A stretch of DNA of 64,000 bases, taken from IMG/VR virus record IMGVR_UViG_3300046167_000032, positions 1 to 64,000 of that record; one strand, given 5' to 3'. Below the pieces are notes generated by a model. It saw nothing but the letters and a program-made list of their open reading frames with translations. It did not search any database and was not told where the DNA came from. Positions 16,760 through 24,719 of this stretch are shown here, in pieces (the stretch's first letter is position 1; every line of letters begins with the position of its first letter). Source of the stretch: a virus. A program made the position numbers and the translations under genes.

Positions 16760-18833
16760 TTCCGCTAAATCCTTGTTCTTGTGGTAGAGGTGCTTGTCCT
16801 GTACCTATGTTTCCACCACCTGCGCCTGTAGGGTCTGCTGGGTTAGCACCTGCTGGTGCACCTTGCTGATCTGTTGGCTGTTGTGGTTGTTGAAAACCTT
16901 TCATGAGTTCAGCTTGAATAGCTGCCTCGTCCATATTGTTAGTAACCTTATCTGGGTCTAACTCAAGAGACTTTGCAATCTCCCGTATAATATACTGAAA
17001 TTTTGCAAAAGGTGCAAGGGCTGGACTAGAAGAAATTTGCATAAACTGCATTAATCTTTGGCTACGTACTTCATTAGCCATCAAGCTTTCTGTACCACGA
17101 GCCTTAACCTCTAAATCACCTTTGATCTTAGGATCATAATCAAACTGCATATTGAATCTAAATAAGTTCTCACCTAGTGGACGCAATAGGTAGTCATCAA
17201 TATTCTTGATAACATTCTTAATGCCACCTTGTGCAGCACCCATTAACATACTAATACCAGAAGCGGTACGACCTACACCTGACACACCTGTCTGACCATG
17301 TGCGAAAGATGGAAATCCTGTAGACTCATCTGCAAGGACACGTGCCTTGTCAAAGAGTTGCAAGTTCTCCTGAGCAACATTAGGAAACTTAGTTCCAAAA
17401 ATGCTTTGTCCGGGTGCACCACCTTGGCGACGAAAGACTTTGCCGGGATACACGGACATATCCTGTCCCGGTACTAAGTTAGTTTCGTCTACCTCTATCA
17501 ACAAGTTTCCTGATAGTACAGCATTGTCTACAGCCATACGCATGAAACCATTCATTAGTGTTTGTGTATCATCCATGTTCTCAGCAATACCTACACCAAA
17601 GAAGCTGTAAGGATTGAGTTCGTATGGTACAGCCATGTAAGGGATACGTGCAGGTTTAAACGGATTCATAACCATGCGTAGTAGTTTACCATTACAAATC
17701 CATACATTAGCTTGTAACTCATCTACATTAGATAATTCATCTGGTATATCTACACCTTGCTCTATCAGCATTTCGACATCTACCATGCCCCAATACTCTA
17801 GTACTTCAAAGCGTTCAATACCATGCTCAGGTGCATAATCAGATAAATCATCTTCCCAATGTTCTTTACTATAGTTTTCACCTAGTGAGATAGCTTCATC
17901 AATTACAGATGAACGGAAGTGTGGTCTACGTTTAAGTGAACGTAACTGTGTCCTTGACATCTTATGACGTTCAATAACAAACTGTGCTTCATCCATATTA
18001 GTAGCATCAGGATCAGGATAAAAGTTCCATACTGATACGTGAGATACTTGTGGGATTGTTTTCATTACTGGTGAATACTCACCATCTTCATCCCAGTTAG
18101 GGTATTCTTTATCTACTGCGAATGGTCCTTTCATTACGCCAGTACCAAACAGTGCCATCTCAAATGCTGTACTACGTAAATGTTTACTAGCACTAGACTC
18201 TTCTAACTGATCATGTATTTTCTTTTGCATCATCTTAGCCGCTATCATAGCAGGGCTAAATGTAACAGATGTAGGAGTTTTACCTACACCCTCACGGACA
18301 TTATCAATCTCACCTAATTTATCTTTGAGTGGTCCAATACTATCAAGTAATGTTTTAGCAGTAGCACCTGCAGGTAAGTCTTTACCATCACCAGCAAAAC
18401 CATATGGGTTTACTTCTTCGTTTAGTTCTGACTCACGTAATTGCTCAGGTTCTTTAGGATCGAAGTGTACATCAGATACTACGCCTTCTGGTAGTTCGGT
18501 AGGATCAACTGTTAACGGAAACTTCTGCCCAGCAAATAGTACATCTACTATCTGACCATAAGCAGCAAGTGTCTTAGTTTTAGTTACTTTAATAAATACT
18601 CTTGACTTCTCAGCCTCAGTAAACTGTACATCAGGACTATATAAACCACGATAGTTACGATATGCTTGTAACCAACGTTGTTCATCTTGTTGTCTGTAGT
18701 CATCAGCACGATTGTACTTCTCCATAATAAATGGAATTATCTTTGCTGTATCTGCATCATCAACCGTAGAGTCATCAGTATCCTCTAGGATAATTGCATC
18801 ATCTTCGATAAAGCCTTCGTTTTCTTCTGCCAT
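16683..18833 (-). CDS. Portal protein
   Basis: 716 aa, in the range for podovirus portals. After an acidic N-terminus comes the YNRADDYRQQDEQRWLQAYRNYRG helix. A long core contains FYPDPDATNMDEAQFVIERHKMSRTQLRSL and PYMAVPYELNPYSFFGVGIAENM, a pattern typical of portals of marine T7-like and P22-like phages. The last ~75 residues are a Gln/Gly/Pro-rich disordered tail. It lies directly after the large terminase gene. The dodecamer forms the packaging vertex (family knowledge). Confidence 0.85.
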   Translation of the reverse strand: MAEENEGFIEDDAIILEDTDDSTVDDADTAKIIPFIMEKYNRADDYRQQDEQRWLQAYRNYRGLYSPDVQFTEAEKSRVFIKVTKTKTLAAYGQIVDVLFAGQKFPLTVDPTELPEGVVSDVHFDPKEPEQLRESELNEEVNPYGFAGDGKDLPAGATAKTLLDSIGPLKDKLGEIDNVREGVGKTPTSVTFSPAMIAAKMMQKKIHDQLEESSASKHLRSTAFEMALFGTGVMKGPFAVDKEYPNWDEDGEYSPVMKTIPQVSHVSVWNFYPDPDATNMDEAQFVIERHKMSRTQLRSLKRRPHFRSSVIDEAISLGENYSKEHWEDDLSDYAPEHGIERFEVLEYWGMVDVEMLIEQGVDIPDELSNVDELQANVWICNGKLLRMVMNPFKPARIPYMAVPYELNPYSFFGVGIAENMDDTQTLMNGFMRMAVDNAVLSGNLLIEVDETNLVPGQDMSVYPGKVFRRQGGAPGQSIFGTKFPNVAQENLQLFDKARVLADESTGFPSFAHGQTGVSGVGRTASGISMLMGAAQGGIKNVIKNIDDYLLRPLGENLFRFNMQFDYDPKIKGDLEVKARGTESLMANEVRSQRLMQFMQISSSPALAPFAKFQYIIREIAKSLELDPDKVTNNMDEAAIQAELMKGFQQPQQPTDQQGAPAGANPADPTGAGGGNIGTGQAPLPQEQGFSGNAEGQGAPEQAQGNGQQPPAMGTVQ

Positions 18834-18843
18834 TTATTTGTCC

Positions 18844-20424
18844 TTAATATCCAAACGTGGAATCTGCTACATTCATACCACCTGATGGTCGCCCATTTGG
18901 ATCATAATCAAATATGCTAAACCGTGGTCTTGACATGATACCATAACGTAATGCATCGTACAAGTGATCTTCTGAGGTAGTATCTATATCTTCTGGGTTT
19001 CTTTTGTCTATGGGTAACGCAGGTAATTGAGCTACCATGTTAGTACATGTATCAAAGAATACTAAGCGTGGTTCTTCGGTATATTCATCTACCTGTAACC
19101 TTCTATGTATCTCATTCTTACCTGCTACACGTGAACCTTTTGATCTATCTGATGGTCGCCATCTGCAACCTCTTTGAACCATTTGTTCTGCTAGGGAAGG
19201 TCCTGTATCACCACGCTTGTGCCATAGTGAGCTATCAAGTACTCCATACTTAATATTACCATCTCCAGCTTCTAAGTCAAGTACTTGATCAGCTAAATCT
19301 GCGGCTAATACTTTACTTACATATAACTCACGATATACTATTAGTTGTTCACTAGGTGATACCGCAAACCATACTACACCAGATTTACTACCATATCCAT
19401 AATCACACGCTCTAAACTTAACCCAGTTACTTGGTATATCGAATGGTTCAATTACGTGTTTAGTTCTATCGAACTCAGTAAACGCTGCACCTTCTTTGAT
19501 ATCCCAATCACCTTCTAGTAATTGTCTTCTTTGCTGTTCTGGTAGTGATAGAAGCATTGCTTCGTAATCACCTTGTTCAGCTAAGTATGGATTATCTGAT
19601 AATCTTGCAGGTATAAATTTACGTTTGAATAAAGCTTTACCAGCTTTCTCGTGACCTGCAGGGTATCTTAATACTTCAGTTGTTTCAATATCAGTAGCAT
19701 CAAATGATTTATTATGAGGTGCTGGATCAATAAACATCTTCTTAACCCAATGATGACCTCTACCACCGGGGTTAGTCGTAGCCCTCATGTATACAGGTAA
19801 ATCACTTGCAGTAGATCGTAAACGTGAGCGCATGTAGTTCCAAGCAAATGGTGTAGGCCACTGTGTAAGTTCGTCAAAGCCTATCCAACTAAATGCTAAA
19901 CCTTGGTATCTTAATACATCATCCTCTTTATCTAGGTATGACATCCACAGTCTTGCACCTGATGGTGCTGTCCATTGCATCTTACGTTCTGACCATTTGA
20001 TACCCGGCCATATTTTAGGATACATTTCTTGAGACTTAAATATAAGTTCTCTTAGTTCTTCTGTAGTATGTCTTAGTAGCAACCCTGAGAATGATGGGTG
20101 TCCCATGAAACGTAGTGGATCAGCTAACATAGCATATGATTTACCACCACCAGCACTGCCACCATATAGTACTTCACGTTCACCTGCGGCAAGGAAGTCA
20201 GTCTGTGGTCCAGCATTAGGTTTAAATATTACATTATGCTGTTCTTCAACTTTAGCTAAATCATGATCAACTAAAACTTTAGGCGGCTCTGGTTTCTTCT
20301 GTGTCTTCTTTTTCTTTTGCACCGAGTCTTGTGCGCTCGATTTCTTCCGCTTTGGCGATTGCCTTTTTCGCATAGTCTGCCCATCTGCGAAGGCTTCCAG
20401 CTTTGTTTTTTCTTTGTCGCTCAT
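18844..20424 (-). CDS. terL: Terminase large subunit
   Basis: 526 aa. The ATPase has a Walker A loop GGSAGGGKS at residues 88-96 and a Walker B IGFDE at 181-185. The C-terminal RNase H-like nuclease starts at RACDYGYGSKSG with further acidic residues (GVLDSSLW; EDHLYDALRYG). It translocates and cuts DNA during packaging. The first ~45 residues are Lys-rich and overlap the upstream gene by 146 bp, so the true start may be the internal ATG at 20373. Either choice leaves the catalytic parts intact. Confidence 0.93.
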   Translation of the reverse strand: MSDKEKTKLEAFADGQTMRKRQSPKRKKSSAQDSVQKKKKTQKKPEPPKVLVDHDLAKVEEQHNVIFKPNAGPQTDFLAAGEREVLYGGSAGGGKSYAMLADPLRFMGHPSFSGLLLRHTTEELRELIFKSQEMYPKIWPGIKWSERKMQWTAPSGARLWMSYLDKEDDVLRYQGLAFSWIGFDELTQWPTPFAWNYMRSRLRSTASDLPVYMRATTNPGGRGHHWVKKMFIDPAPHNKSFDATDIETTEVLRYPAGHEKAGKALFKRKFIPARLSDNPYLAEQGDYEAMLLSLPEQQRRQLLEGDWDIKEGAAFTEFDRTKHVIEPFDIPSNWVKFRACDYGYGSKSGVVWFAVSPSEQLIVYRELYVSKVLAADLADQVLDLEAGDGNIKYGVLDSSLWHKRGDTGPSLAEQMVQRGCRWRPSDRSKGSRVAGKNEIHRRLQVDEYTEEPRLVFFDTCTNMVAQLPALPIDKRNPEDIDTTSEDHLYDALRYGIMSRPRFSIFDYDPNGRPSGGMNVADSTFGY

Positions 20425-20707
20425 TATCTAACCGTTTCTTTAAACCTACATGAGAAATAGTTCTACCAGTATTTCTAGTCAACCAGTTAGCAACTTCTCG
20501 ATATGAATACTGTTTTAAGTATTTCTGTGCTTGCTCAAGCATATCAAGTTCTGCACTGATTGGCAAGAGTATTCCTTTATCTTTTGGGTCTAATTCATAA
20601 CCAAAGGGAATTGTTCTTGCTACACGTGGGATTGCTACCCATCTACTATTTTCTTTAAGGTCTGTCGGTTGCGGTAATTTCCATTTACCTAATGGTTTAG
20701 TCATCAT
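20279..20707 (-). CDS. Conserved HTH-type protein next to terminase
   Basis: 142 aa. It opens GKWKLPQPTDLKENSRWVAIPRVARTIPFGYELDP and then has a helix-turn-helix-like region (SYREVANWLTRNTGRTISHVGLKKRL) followed by a basic helical tail. I recall this protein beside terminase genes in many marine phages. It may be a DNA-recognition partner of the packaging motor. It overlaps the small-terminase gene by 11 bp and the large-terminase gene by 146 bp, an unusually long dual-coding stretch. Confidence 0.7.
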   Translation of the reverse strand: MMTKPLGKWKLPQPTDLKENSRWVAIPRVARTIPFGYELDPKDKGILLPISAELDMLEQAQKYLKQYSYREVANWLTRNTGRTISHVGLKKRLDNERQRKNKAGSLRRWADYAKKAIAKAEEIERTRLGAKEKEDTEETRAA

Positions 20708-21071
20708 CTTCCTGTGCTTTTTTAGCTGGCATCAACATAACACCACCCTTAGCTTCTACTTGCATCTTCTCAGTTTTAACTAAGCCAGTACGATCAAGTA
20801 GTTCTTTTGCTGCAGTCATCTTATCACGTATACCTAACTCAGTAGGATCGTATAGTGCACCTACCATAGCCATAGCCGCTTTAGGTACATTACGTGCTAA
20901 GTAGCTGTGAGTAACATCAATGATTTCTTCTTTGAGACTATTCGTTATTTCTGTGTTAGAAGTATTAGCTGAATAACCTGCAATGATCTTAGCACTGGTA
21001 ATATCTCCACCAGCTTCATCCATAAGGACTGCTAAGAACTTCTTCTGTCTATCTGTTAACTCACGTGCCAT
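20697..21071 (-). CDS. Terminase small subunit-like protein
   Basis: 124 aa from ATG 21071 (MARELTDRQKKFL), preceded by GGTGGAA; a longer in-frame start would overlap the endolysin gene. It begins with a helix-turn-helix typical of small terminases (TDRQKKFLAVLMDEAGGDITSAKIIAGYS). A helical oligomerisation part follows (RDKMTAAKELLDRTGLVKTEKMQ), with an acidic tail. It lies just upstream of the large-subunit pair. It would recognise phage DNA at the start of packaging. Confidence 0.7.
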   Translation of the reverse strand: MARELTDRQKKFLAVLMDEAGGDITSAKIIAGYSANTSNTEITNSLKEEIIDVTHSYLARNVPKAAMAMVGALYDPTELGIRDKMTAAKELLDRTGLVKTEKMQVEAKGGVMLMPAKKAQEDDD

Positions 21072-21075
21072 ATTA

Positions 21076-21588
21076 TTATTCCACCATGTGTAATGCTTGT
21101 TCAAGCGTTTCTTTGTTACGCCTAGACCAACCACGTCCAAATGTTTTGTACGTATCTAATCCTTCATAGAACCCTTGTCTTACTGTATATACATAATCAA
21201 TAATATACTTAGGGTCTTTCTCCATAACAAGTTGTAGTGTCTTAGGACCAATAGCACCATCTGCTGTAGCACCTACTGCACGTTGTATAGCTTTAGCAGG
21301 TCTACCACTACCACTATTAACAGCCCAATCGAATGCACACCAATCTACCCCCGATGGAAGTTGATCACCTTTGACTCTATCCCAATAGTTCTGTTTATAT
21401 ATTGGGGCTACATCTTCTGGTGTTAAATCACGCATCTCTTCTTCTGTAGACTCACGACCAATCCATTCGTCATATACACGTTTAGTTACACCAAGATTAG
21501 TCATGCCACCGGGATCACTAGGATGATTAACGTAACCACCCTCGTGTTCCAGTAGCATTTCTAAACATTCATTAAAATTACTCTTCAT
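21076..21588 (-). CDS. Endolysin, GH108 N-acetylmuramidase type
   Basis: 170 aa. It matches the GH108/DUF847 lysozyme pattern: catalytic Glu16 in EHEGGYVNHPSDPGG, then TNLGVT, and a C-terminal peptidoglycan-binding half (AIQRAVGATADGAIGPKTLQLV). It cleaves murein glycan strands at lysis. No signal peptide is seen, so release needs a holin; membrane proteins encoded directly downstream (21591-21950, 21950-22279) are candidates. Confidence 0.9.
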   Translation of the reverse strand: MKSNFNECLEMLLEHEGGYVNHPSDPGGMTNLGVTKRVYDEWIGRESTEEEMRDLTPEDVAPIYKQNYWDRVKGDQLPSGVDWCAFDWAVNSGSGRPAKAIQRAVGATADGAIGPKTLQLVMEKDPKYIIDYVYTVRQGFYEGLDTYKTFGRGWSRRNKETLEQALHMVE

Positions 21589-21590
21589 TA

Positions 21591-21950
21591 TTATTTTTTC
21601 CCACCGAAGAACTTACTTACGCCACGCATACCAATGCTGGCACTAACGATTCCACCTAAAGAGTACTGATACCAATCAGGCATAACCTCTAACGCAGTAA
21701 AACCTGCTTGTACTATTTCATTACCCCAATCACCACAGAAGGCTAAAATCAAAGGAATGGAAAACAATAAAGTAATCCATTCATCTTTCCAGCTATTCTG
21801 TGTGGCTTTCATAGCCTCAATATCCCAGTCTATTTCACCTGTGGCTATCTTCATTTTTGTTTCAGCTTCTGCTTTCTTTACAGCAGTCTTGCCTTCTATA
21901 ACTGTACCAGCAAGATTAGCTACTTGACCTATTAAGTTTAGTCCTAACAT
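21591..21950 (-). CDS. Holin-like membrane protein
   Basis: 119 aa. An amphipathic N-terminus is followed by two hydrophobic segments (about 59-75, ITLLFSIPLILAFCG, and about 95-112, YSLGGIVSASIGMRG) and a basic C-terminus. DEWITLLFSIPLILAF is typical of three-helix phage holins of the marine groups. It lies 2 bp from the endolysin gene and overlaps the next membrane protein by 1 bp, as expected for a lysis cassette. Confidence 0.7.
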   Translation of the reverse strand: MLGLNLIGQVANLAGTVIEGKTAVKKAEAETKMKIATGEIDWDIEAMKATQNSWKDEWITLLFSIPLILAFCGDWGNEIVQAGFTALEVMPDWYQYSLGGIVSASIGMRGVSKFFGGKK

Positions 21951-22279
21951 TATCCGTTGTTACCTTTCACTTCTTTCTTGCTCATGTTAGTTACTCCGAA
22001 GAATACACCAACTATACCAGCTACAGATAAGAAATATATAGAGGCCATAGAGCCAATGATGTCAGCGGCTTGATCAGCACCTACAATAGTACATAGCAAT
22101 ACTAGAAATGGATATGCAAGCATACCAACTAAGCAGAACCATGCCATACGTCTTTGTGCATCTCTCTGAGCATCTTCATCATCGAGTCTACGTCTACGAT
22201 CTTCTAACGCTAAAGCATCCCACTCAGTCTTGTCTATAGAGCCATTGTTGTCTACATCTACTTCTTCAAAGCTAGTCAT
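21950..22279 (-). CDS. EF-hand membrane protein
   Basis: 109 aa. Residues 8-19 (DVDNNGSIDKTE) form a complete EF-hand Ca2+-binding loop with Asp at 1, 3 and Glu at 12. A basic helix follows (about 28-44), then two transmembrane helices (about 45-68 and 76-97). It overlaps the holin-like gene by one base. It may be a second holin or antiholin gated by calcium; that role is inferred. The family recurs in marine phages. Confidence 0.7.
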   Translation of the reverse strand: MTSFEEVDVDNNGSIDKTEWDALALEDRRRRLDDEDAQRDAQRRMAWFCLVGMLAYPFLVLLCTIVGADQAADIIGSMASIYFLSVAGIVGVFFGVTNMSKKEVKGNNG

Positions 22280-22281
22280 TC

Positions 22282-22539
22282 TTAGACTTTCCTATACCTT
22301 TTAGAAGTTTTAGCAGCGCCTTTAGGCTGTTTAGAAAACTGTTTACCAGCTTTAGTATCTTTACGCTTTTTTGCAGTAGTAGCTGCGTACTGCGAACTAG
22401 ACATCGCTTTAAGAGCTGCAGCAGGTAAATAACGTTCCCCTGTAGCTTTACTACCTTGAGTCGAAGGTTTTCCACTTTTAGTCCCCCACTTTTGACGAGT
22501 CCATTTATTAAGACTCTTTTGTGATTTGGAAAGGGCCAT
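22282..22539 (-). CDS. Basic protein, DUF5872-like
   Basis: 85 aa, highly basic (Lys/Arg/Ser). The pattern NKWTRQKWGTKSGKPS...TGERYLPAAALKAMSS...YAATTAKKRKDTKAGKQFSKQPK fits what I recall of DUF5872, widespread in large DNA viruses and marine phages. A DNA- or RNA-binding role is plausible from charge alone. It overlaps the next gene by one base. Confidence 0.65.
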   Translation of the reverse strand: MALSKSQKSLNKWTRQKWGTKSGKPSTQGSKATGERYLPAAALKAMSSSQYAATTAKKRKDTKAGKQFSKQPKGAAKTSKRYRKV

Positions 22540-22724
22540 TATTTATAGCCCCCACCTGCAGCTTTATAGGCTTTAGCGAGCATCTGTGCTTTACGTGCGG
22601 ACCATTGATTGGCCTTGCCCCCCTTAGTTCCCCGTTTAATACGTTCAAACAAACGCTTCCGCATAGTAGGCTTAGTATAATTTCCTGCCTCATTTACCTT
22701 TGACTTTGCTTTCGATTTCGCCAC
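22539..22724 (-). CDS. Small basic conserved phage protein
   Basis: 61 aa, basic. It ends in a characteristic segment (GKANQWSARKAQMLAKAYKAAGGGYK) that I recall in many marine phage proteins of unknown function. It starts inside the DUF1127 gene (35-bp overlap in another frame), suggesting coupled translation. Confidence 0.65.
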   Translation of the reverse strand: MAKSKAKSKVNEAGNYTKPTMRKRLFERIKRGTKGGKANQWSARKAQMLAKAYKAAGGGYK

Positions 22725-22833
22725 GAGTAATACCTATATCTCTCAAATCTTTATCAGACATATTATTTAGTAACCATAAGTCGGCACTTGCTTGTCTGCT
22801 ACGCTCTATGCGCTTGAATAATCTTTTAAACAT
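22690..22833 (-). CDS. DUF1127 family small protein
   Basis: 47 aa, read directly from the sequence. The motif LNNMSDKDLRDIGITRGEIE (residues 22-41) is the DUF1127 signature: a LxxLsdxxLrDIGltRgei pattern. The preceding basic helix (FKRLFKRIERSRQAS) also fits. Cellular DUF1127 proteins of Alphaproteobacteria affect RNA turnover and growth-phase physiology. The phage copy was probably taken from a host and may alter host metabolism (inference). Its ribosome site (GGAG) is buried in a hairpin ending 2 nt before the ATG. Confidence 0.8.
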   Translation of the reverse strand: MFKRLFKRIERSRQASADLWLLNNMSDKDLRDIGITRGEIESKVKGK

Positions 22834-22835
22834 TT

Positions 22836-22886
22836 TAACTATCTCCGTTATGTTAGTAAGGCTTGTTTACCTTACAGAGATAGTTA
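22836..22886 (-). promoter_or_regulatory. Compound hairpin masking the DUF1127 ribosome site
   Basis: On the minus strand TAACTATCTC (22886-22877) pairs with GAGATAGTTA (22845-22836), a perfect 10-bp stem. Inside it GTAAGG and CCTTAC (22870-22875 and 22856-22861) form a second 6-bp stem. The outer right arm contains most of the GGAG Shine-Dalgarno and ends 2 nt before the DUF1127 ATG (22833). Such a structure should repress translation until it is opened by a protein, a ribosome or a processing event. Confidence 0.65.
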
Positions 22887-22897
22887 TACCATACTTA

Positions 22898-22926
22898 GTT
22901 ATATCATAATACAGATAATAATGCAA
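22898..22926 (-). promoter_or_regulatory. Possible promoter upstream of DUF1127 and lysis genes
   Basis: Minus-strand TTGCAT (22926-22921), 17-bp spacer, TATAAC (22903-22898). The -10 is good and the -35 weak. The transcript would begin near 22891, just before the compound hairpin, and lead into DUF1127, the small basic proteins, holin and endolysin. Confidence 0.45.
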
Positions 22927-22931
22927 CCCCG

Positions 22932-23303
22932 TTATGCATTCCTAGCAGGGTCATAGTATTCTTCTAGTGAAACCATTACATCAATTGTGTTAGTAGTCTC
23001 ACCATATGCTAATAGCTTATCACCAGCGTGCAGGTTAAAGTAACCACCATTAACTAAGTTATCTACAGAGTGACCTGCCATACTTAATCCATTAGCTATA
23101 TAATGATATGCATTATCTTCTTTGTGATAGAATTGTACGTATACCTTTTTAGTTGAGTTACTATTATTACTCAAGTGTAGATATCGTACTATAGCACTGA
23201 AGTTATTAGGGCATGTGTACAACACAGTAGCACTTGCATCTGCAGCAGTAGCGGATACAAGATAACCTTGTGTGTGAAACTTGGCGTTGTTTAAATTAGC
23301 CAT
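22932..23303 (-). CDS. Probable virion surface protein
   Basis: 123 aa, beta-rich (ATVLYTCPNNFSAIVRYLHLSNNSN...VYVQFYH...YFNLHAGDKLLAYGE). The alternating hydrophobic pattern suggests a jelly-roll or Ig-like decoration domain. I recall such proteins in marine phage structural regions. No signal peptide. Its start overlaps the stop of the 30-aa Cys protein (TAATG), so the two are probably translated together. Confidence 0.65.
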   Translation of the reverse strand: MANLNNAKFHTQGYLVSATAADASATVLYTCPNNFSAIVRYLHLSNNSNSTKKVYVQFYHKEDNAYHYIANGLSMAGHSVDNLVNGGYFNLHAGDKLLAYGETTNTIDVMVSLEEYYDPARNA

Positions 23304-23395
23304 TACTTACCTGCGTCTTGACACTTACCTGTGGCAGAACAGTTAGCTGGTGTAGTACAGCCCTTACATGTTTTAAATTTACCTGTAGAATACAT
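23303..23395 (-). CDS. 30-aa four-cysteine microprotein
   Basis: Read directly: 30 aa with cysteines at 10, 13, 19 and 25 (C-x2-C-x5-C-x5-C) in a Lys/Gly background (KTCKGCTTPANCSATGKC). The stop codon overlaps the next start as TAATG, and the length and frame are clean. The spacing suggests a small zinc or disulphide knot. Similar short KTCKGC proteins occur in related phages as far as I recall. Function is unknown. Confidence 0.65.
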   Translation of the reverse strand: MYSTGKFKTCKGCTTPANCSATGKCQDAGK

Positions 23396-23409
23396 TTATA
23401 TTTTTCCTA

Positions 23410-23703
23410 TTACCATTTAACTTTGTGTGACCAGTACTTAGCACTTAGCTTACTAGTCGGTTTACCTTGAGCATTATGTCTAGCATAGTAACTCTTCTTA
23501 CGAGCTTTATCTTTAGCTGATGTAGGATTCTTACCTGCACCACGTACACCCTGTTGTCCAAAGCGAATAAACTTATACGTGTCCCCTTCTTTAGCCATCA
23601 CACAGTGAGACTTCTTAGGGTGACTAGGTGTCCTCTTAGGCTTGTTTACACCCTTGAGTCCTTCCTCTTTCATTTTATTCTTGACTCGCTCAGGTATTGC
23701 CAT
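23410..23703 (-). CDS. Conserved basic phage protein
   Basis: 97 aa, strongly basic. It contains the segments HPKKSHCVMAKEGDTYKFIRFGQQGVRGAG and SAKDKARKKSYYARH...SAKYWSHKVKW, which recur in many marine phages and some giant viruses without known function. It overlaps the preceding gene by 14 bp. Charge suggests nucleic-acid binding. Confidence 0.7.
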   Translation of the reverse strand: MAIPERVKNKMKEEGLKGVNKPKRTPSHPKKSHCVMAKEGDTYKFIRFGQQGVRGAGKNPTSAKDKARKKSYYARHNAQGKPTSKLSAKYWSHKVKW

Positions 23704-23902
23704 CTGTCCAACCTTCTTTTTTCATTGCCCACTCTACGTGTTCTAAAGTAAACTTACGACCATAGTAGGCTTCCACTGCAGTTCTTACGTAGAATACATC
23801 ACTGTGAGGGATATGTAAGTTCTTTAAATTACCATCAAGTAAATGATCGTAGAATTGTTTAAGAACATCGTCTGTATATAGTTTTACTGATTTCTTTGCC
23901 AT
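23690..23902 (-). CDS. First gene of the leftward transcription unit, unknown function
   Basis: 70 aa from ATG 23902 (MAKKSVKLYTDDVL); a TTG two codons upstream is less likely. It is helical, with a compact middle (FYVRTAVEAYYGRKFTLEHVEWAMKKEGW) that resembles a small helix-turn-helix fold. As the first gene after the control region it could be regulatory. No known family was recognised. Confidence 0.55.
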   Translation of the reverse strand: MAKKSVKLYTDDVLKQFYDHLLDGNLKNLHIPHSDVFYVRTAVEAYYGRKFTLEHVEWAMKKEGWTDGNT

Positions 23903-24069
23903 TGTCAATAGTTAATTGCACAAAGTCCTCGCCTAAGAAGGCGATTTCTATGTACGTACATACCTCATTGCTATTGCTTATCACTGTACATGTATACTTA
24001 TATGTTTATATAGTTTAAGTATTATATAATTATAAGTATATATCATAGTACATGTATACTGTACGTGTA

Positions 24070-24082
24070 TCACTTATAGTGA
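24070..24082. promoter_or_regulatory. Operator-like site TCACTTATAGTGA, copy 1
   Basis: Inverted repeat TCACT-TAT-AGTGA. It lies 20-30 bp downstream of the predicted start of the leftward transcript from 24110-24137, a position where a bound repressor would block elongation. A second, slightly longer copy lies at 24444-24458. Confidence 0.5.
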
Positions 24083-24109
24083 CCCTACCCGGAATATACT
24101 ATATACATA

Positions 24110-24137
24110 GTTTTACACACTCTGTACCCCATGTCAA
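24110..24137 (-). promoter_or_regulatory. Candidate leftward promoter of the late block
   Basis: Minus strand: TTGACA (24137-24132), 16-bp spacer, TAAAAC (24115-24110). The -35 is perfect and the -10 matches four of six bases. It points to the gene at 23690-23902 and the structural block beyond. Confidence 0.4.
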
Positions 24138-24443
24138 CCCCTAATCGTACATTGGTAACAAACTGTGATGATATTGTAATATATTGTAACATATAGTGAT
24201 AGTATTTTGTGATCACAAATATACCCTGCACGTATACATAACACCATATCTGTATAGTGGTTAACACTCTCATATTTCTGATCTGTGTAATTGTACATAT
24301 CATACTAACGTACACCCCCCGTATGCCCCCTGCCCACCCTAGCTTGAGGTCGTTTGCGTGCGCCCACAGGCACATGTACACGCATGGTGAGAGCATAATG
24401 CATAGGCACATACACCACACACGAGGAATATTCCACAATAACA

Positions 24444-24458
24444 ATCACTTATAGTGAT
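24444..24458. promoter_or_regulatory. Operator-like site ATCACTTATAGTGAT, copy 2
   Basis: A 15-bp inverted repeat containing the same 13 bases as 24070-24082. Two identical palindromes 375 bp apart within a control region suggest a dimeric phage regulator that may loop the DNA. Confidence 0.5.
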
Positions 24459-24686
24459 ATGACAACTGTTATACAATCAGTTGCCTTCACATATGGTGCA
24501 AGCATAGGCATGCTACGAGCAAGTGACGTGTGTTGCGCAGTTGATGCACATATACACCCACCCATAGGCATGACCTACACATCACGTGCATCACACGCTC
24601 GGCTGCCTACACGTATACGCATGCGCACTCGCACTGAGAGCTGATTCGTTTTGCCCTCCAAAAAGTGATTCGTTTTTACCCTAACA

Positions 24687-24702
24687 AGTCCCACATTGGA
24701 CT
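24687..24702. promoter_or_regulatory. AGTCC-N6-GGACT palindrome, copy 1 (degenerate)
   Basis: AGTCCCACATTGGACT, two bases off the family consensus AGTCCAAYGTTGGACT. It lies upstream of the first early promoter, unlike the other copies, which precede ribosome sites. Confidence 0.5.
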
Positions 24703-24719
24703 TAATTTGCTCCATATAC

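Noticed and set aside
24085-24644. Short frames in the control region (24085-24444 minus, 24459-24644 plus)
   Set aside because: Overlap each other and the palindromes, lack ribosome sites and have Tyr/Cys/His-rich random composition; the region is better read as non-coding.
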